Of a stretch of 5,929 nucleotides of DNA, positions 4,758 to 5,929 are shown one piece after another. Source of the stretch: Pseudomonadota bacterium. Lineage in GTDB: Bacteria; Pseudomonadota; Alphaproteobacteria; Rhizobiales; Pleomorphomonadaceae. The notes under the pieces are model-generated. The model ran no database searches and was not told the DNA's origin. It saw only the letters and a program-made list of their open reading frames with translations. The stretch spans positions 1 to 5,929 of the forward strand of contig JAEZHI010000046.1 of assembly GCA_023436885.1 (NCBI GenBank), in the 5' to 3' direction. A program made the translations under genes and the position numbers. Each line of letters opens with the position of its first letter. Position 1 is the first letter of the stretch.

Positions 4758-5855
4758 ATGCACCGGAACACGATCCGACCCGGCCAGGTGTGGCTCGACA
4801 CCAAGGGGGAGCGCATCCAGGCCCACGGCGGGTCGATCCTCTACGAGGACGGCGTCTTCACCTGGTACGGCGAGAACAAGGAGCACACCACGCCCGGGAG
4901 TGGGAACTGGCACTGGGGTGTGCGGGCCTACACGTCCACGGATCTGGTCAACTGGGAGGACCGGGGGCTCATCATCCCGCCGGTCCTCGACGACCCGAGC
5001 TCGCCGCTGCACCCGGCGCAGAAGATGGACCGGCCCCACATCGTCCGCCACCCCGGCACGGGGAAGTACGTCTGCTGGCTCAAGGTGATGATGGAGGGGG
5101 ACGAGCAGCGCTCGACCGTCCTCGTCGCCGACAGCCTGCTCGGGCCGTACGAGACGGTGCGCACCGGGCTGCAGCCGTTGGGCATGAACGCCGGCGACTT
5201 CGACCTCGTCGTCGACCCGACCACCGGGAAGGGGTTCTACTACTTCGAGAAGGTCCACACCGACCTCATCTGCGCCGAGCTCACCGACGACTTCACCGAC
5301 GTGACGGGAGTGTTCTCCAGCCACTTCCCGCATCCCGGCCCGCCGTTCACCCGGGAGGCGCCCGCTCACTTCGAGCGGAACGGGACGCACTTCCTCGTGA
5401 CGTCGGGAACGACGTGGTACTTCCCGAACTTCTCCGAGATCGCGGCCGGTCCCACCTACCACGGCCCGTTCGAGGTCCTCGGCGACCTGCACCCCGGCGA
5501 CGCGTCCCGTACCTCGTTCCGGTCCCAGATCAGCTCGGTGTTCCGGCACCCGTTGAAGCAGGACCTCTACATCGCCCTCGCCGACCGCTGGCTGCCGCGG
5601 CTGCCGGCGGACATGCCGAACATCTACGACGCCATCGCGGCGATCAGCCGGGGCGAGCAGGCTGCGCCACCGTCCGACGACGGTGGGTCCAGCGCGATGA
5701 TGGACGCGGCCGGCGGGGACAACACCGCCATCGCCGACTACGTGTGGCTCCCCATCCGGTTCGACGGCGACATCCCCCGGATCGAGTGGGTCGACGAGTG
5801 GAGCCCCGACGACTTCGCCGACGCCGAGGGGGCCGCCCGGCCCGAGCCGGCATGA
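4758..5855 (+). CDS. GH43-like five-bladed beta-propeller glycoside hydrolase, cytoplasmic
   Basis: This 365-residue protein has no signal peptide, so it should act on imported substrate. Features recall the GH43_24/GH43_34-like branch: IQAHGGSIL (20-28) and FTWYGENKE (34-42) in blade one, YTSTDLVNWEDRG (58-70), MDRPHIV (90-96) with TGKYVCWLK, DFDLVVDPTTGKGFYYFE (147-164), REAPAHFERNG (199-209) with E200 as likely general acid, TSGTTWYFPN (215-224), RSQISSVF (255-262) with Q257, DRW (276-278) and DYVWLPIRFDGD (327-338). Blade one has H23 where typical GH43 enzymes carry the Asp base; in the exo-beta-1,3-galactanase branch a Gln is reported to replace that role, and Q257 may be its equivalent. 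Residues about 285-325 form an acidic, Ala/Gly-rich insertion. ATG 4758 is chosen for AAGGAG at 4746-4751; an in-frame ATG at 4707 overlaps the preceding stop but lacks a site. The exact substrate is not established. Confidence 0.8.
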   Translation: MHRNTIRPGQVWLDTKGERIQAHGGSILYEDGVFTWYGENKEHTTPGSGNWHWGVRAYTSTDLVNWEDRGLIIPPVLDDPSSPLHPAQKMDRPHIVRHPGTGKYVCWLKVMMEGDEQRSTVLVADSLLGPYETVRTGLQPLGMNAGDFDLVVDPTTGKGFYYFEKVHTDLICAELTDDFTDVTGVFSSHFPHPGPPFTREAPAHFERNGTHFLVTSGTTWYFPNFSEIAAGPTYHGPFEVLGDLHPGDASRTSFRSQISSVFRHPLKQDLYIALADRWLPRLPADMPNIYDAIAAISRGEQAAPPSDDGGSSAMMDAAGGDNTAIADYVWLPIRFDGDIPRIEWVDEWSPDDFADAEGAARPEPA

Positions 5856-5929
5856 TCTCCACGCTGGACACCGTCGCGCCCGGCCCGCACGGCGACGTGC
5901 CGGTCCGGGTCTACGGCCCGGACCGGCAC
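5852..5929 (+). CDS. Alpha/beta-hydrolase, HSL/acetyl-esterase-like, N-terminal part (3' end outside window)
   Basis: ATG 5852 overlaps the stop codon of the GH43-like gene in an ATGA arrangement, a hallmark of translational coupling in operons. The 26 visible codons contain VAPGPHGDVPVRVYGPD, which matches the strand leader that precedes the HGGG oxyanion motif in hormone-sensitive-lipase-type esterases (typically 'GPxGPVPVRVYRP'). The catalytic Ser-Asp-His residues and HGGG lie beyond the window, so only the N-terminal signature supports the call. In this context it could remove acetyl or other acyl groups from the imported glycoside. No strong Shine-Dalgarno site is visible, consistent with coupled re-initiation. 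Confidence is moderate because so little of the protein is present. Confidence 0.6.
   Translation, partial: MISTLDTVAPGPHGDVPVRVYGPDRH

Noticed and set aside
4656..5549. 297-codon open frame on the minus strand
   Set aside because: It is antisense to the GH43-like gene, is compositionally biased and has no motif.
1..5929. CRISPR array, tRNA, rRNA, insertion sequence or integration site
   Set aside because: I saw no regularly spaced repeats, tRNA-like cloverleaf, rRNA segment, transposase motif or matched terminal inverted repeats.

Overview
This is a high-GC window (roughly two thirds G+C or more by eye) with dense plus-strand genes, GTG as well as ATG starts, purine-rich Shine-Dalgarno sites and a NarL/LuxR-type regulator. 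It looks like an actinobacterial chromosome. A plant-polysaccharide-using soil or gut actinomycete is an inference from gene content; the genus cannot be named from this sequence.

Layout. (1) 1-203: the 3' end of a LuxR/NarL-family regulator, cut by the window edge. (2) 204-519: a 316-base gap with small palindromes but no convincing gene. (3) 520-1320: a classical short-chain dehydrogenase resembling 3-alpha-hydroxysteroid dehydrogenase/carbonyl reductase. (4) 1321-1436: a compact promoter region with two copies of the palindrome GCACGTGC on either side of a candidate promoter, and a degenerate LacI-type site. (5) 1437-2786: a 12-helix MFS sugar-type transporter (GPH/SLC45-like). (6) 2787-2925: a gap with a strong hairpin and a 10-bp palindrome. 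(7) 2926-3117: a 63-codon remnant carrying only the first conserved segment of a GH3 beta-glucosidase. (8) 3118-3297: two further strong inverted repeats and a possible 18-codon leader ORF. (9) 3298-4710, 4758-5855 and 5852 to the window end: a tightly packed run of an extended-SDR epimerase/dehydrogenase with a fused C-terminal zinc ribbon, a GH43-like beta-propeller glycosidase, and the start of an alpha/beta-hydrolase (esterase-like).

How the genes may work together. The transporter, the GH43-like enzyme without a signal peptide, the sugar-type dehydrogenase and the esterase-like protein fit a catabolic locus that imports a glycoside or substituted oligosaccharide, deacylates and cleaves it in the cytoplasm, and oxidises or epimerises a product. 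The substrate is not determined. The GH43-like motifs suggest a galactan-type or related beta-glycoside, and the 3-alpha-HSD-like gene leaves a glycosylated terpenoid or steroid possible. The broken GH3 gene suggests the locus once carried another glycosidase.

The most unusual points are the dehydrogenase/zinc-ribbon fusion, the paired palindromes around the transporter promoter, the GH3 remnant, and the confinement of CTAG tetranucleotides to promoter regions and one gene start.
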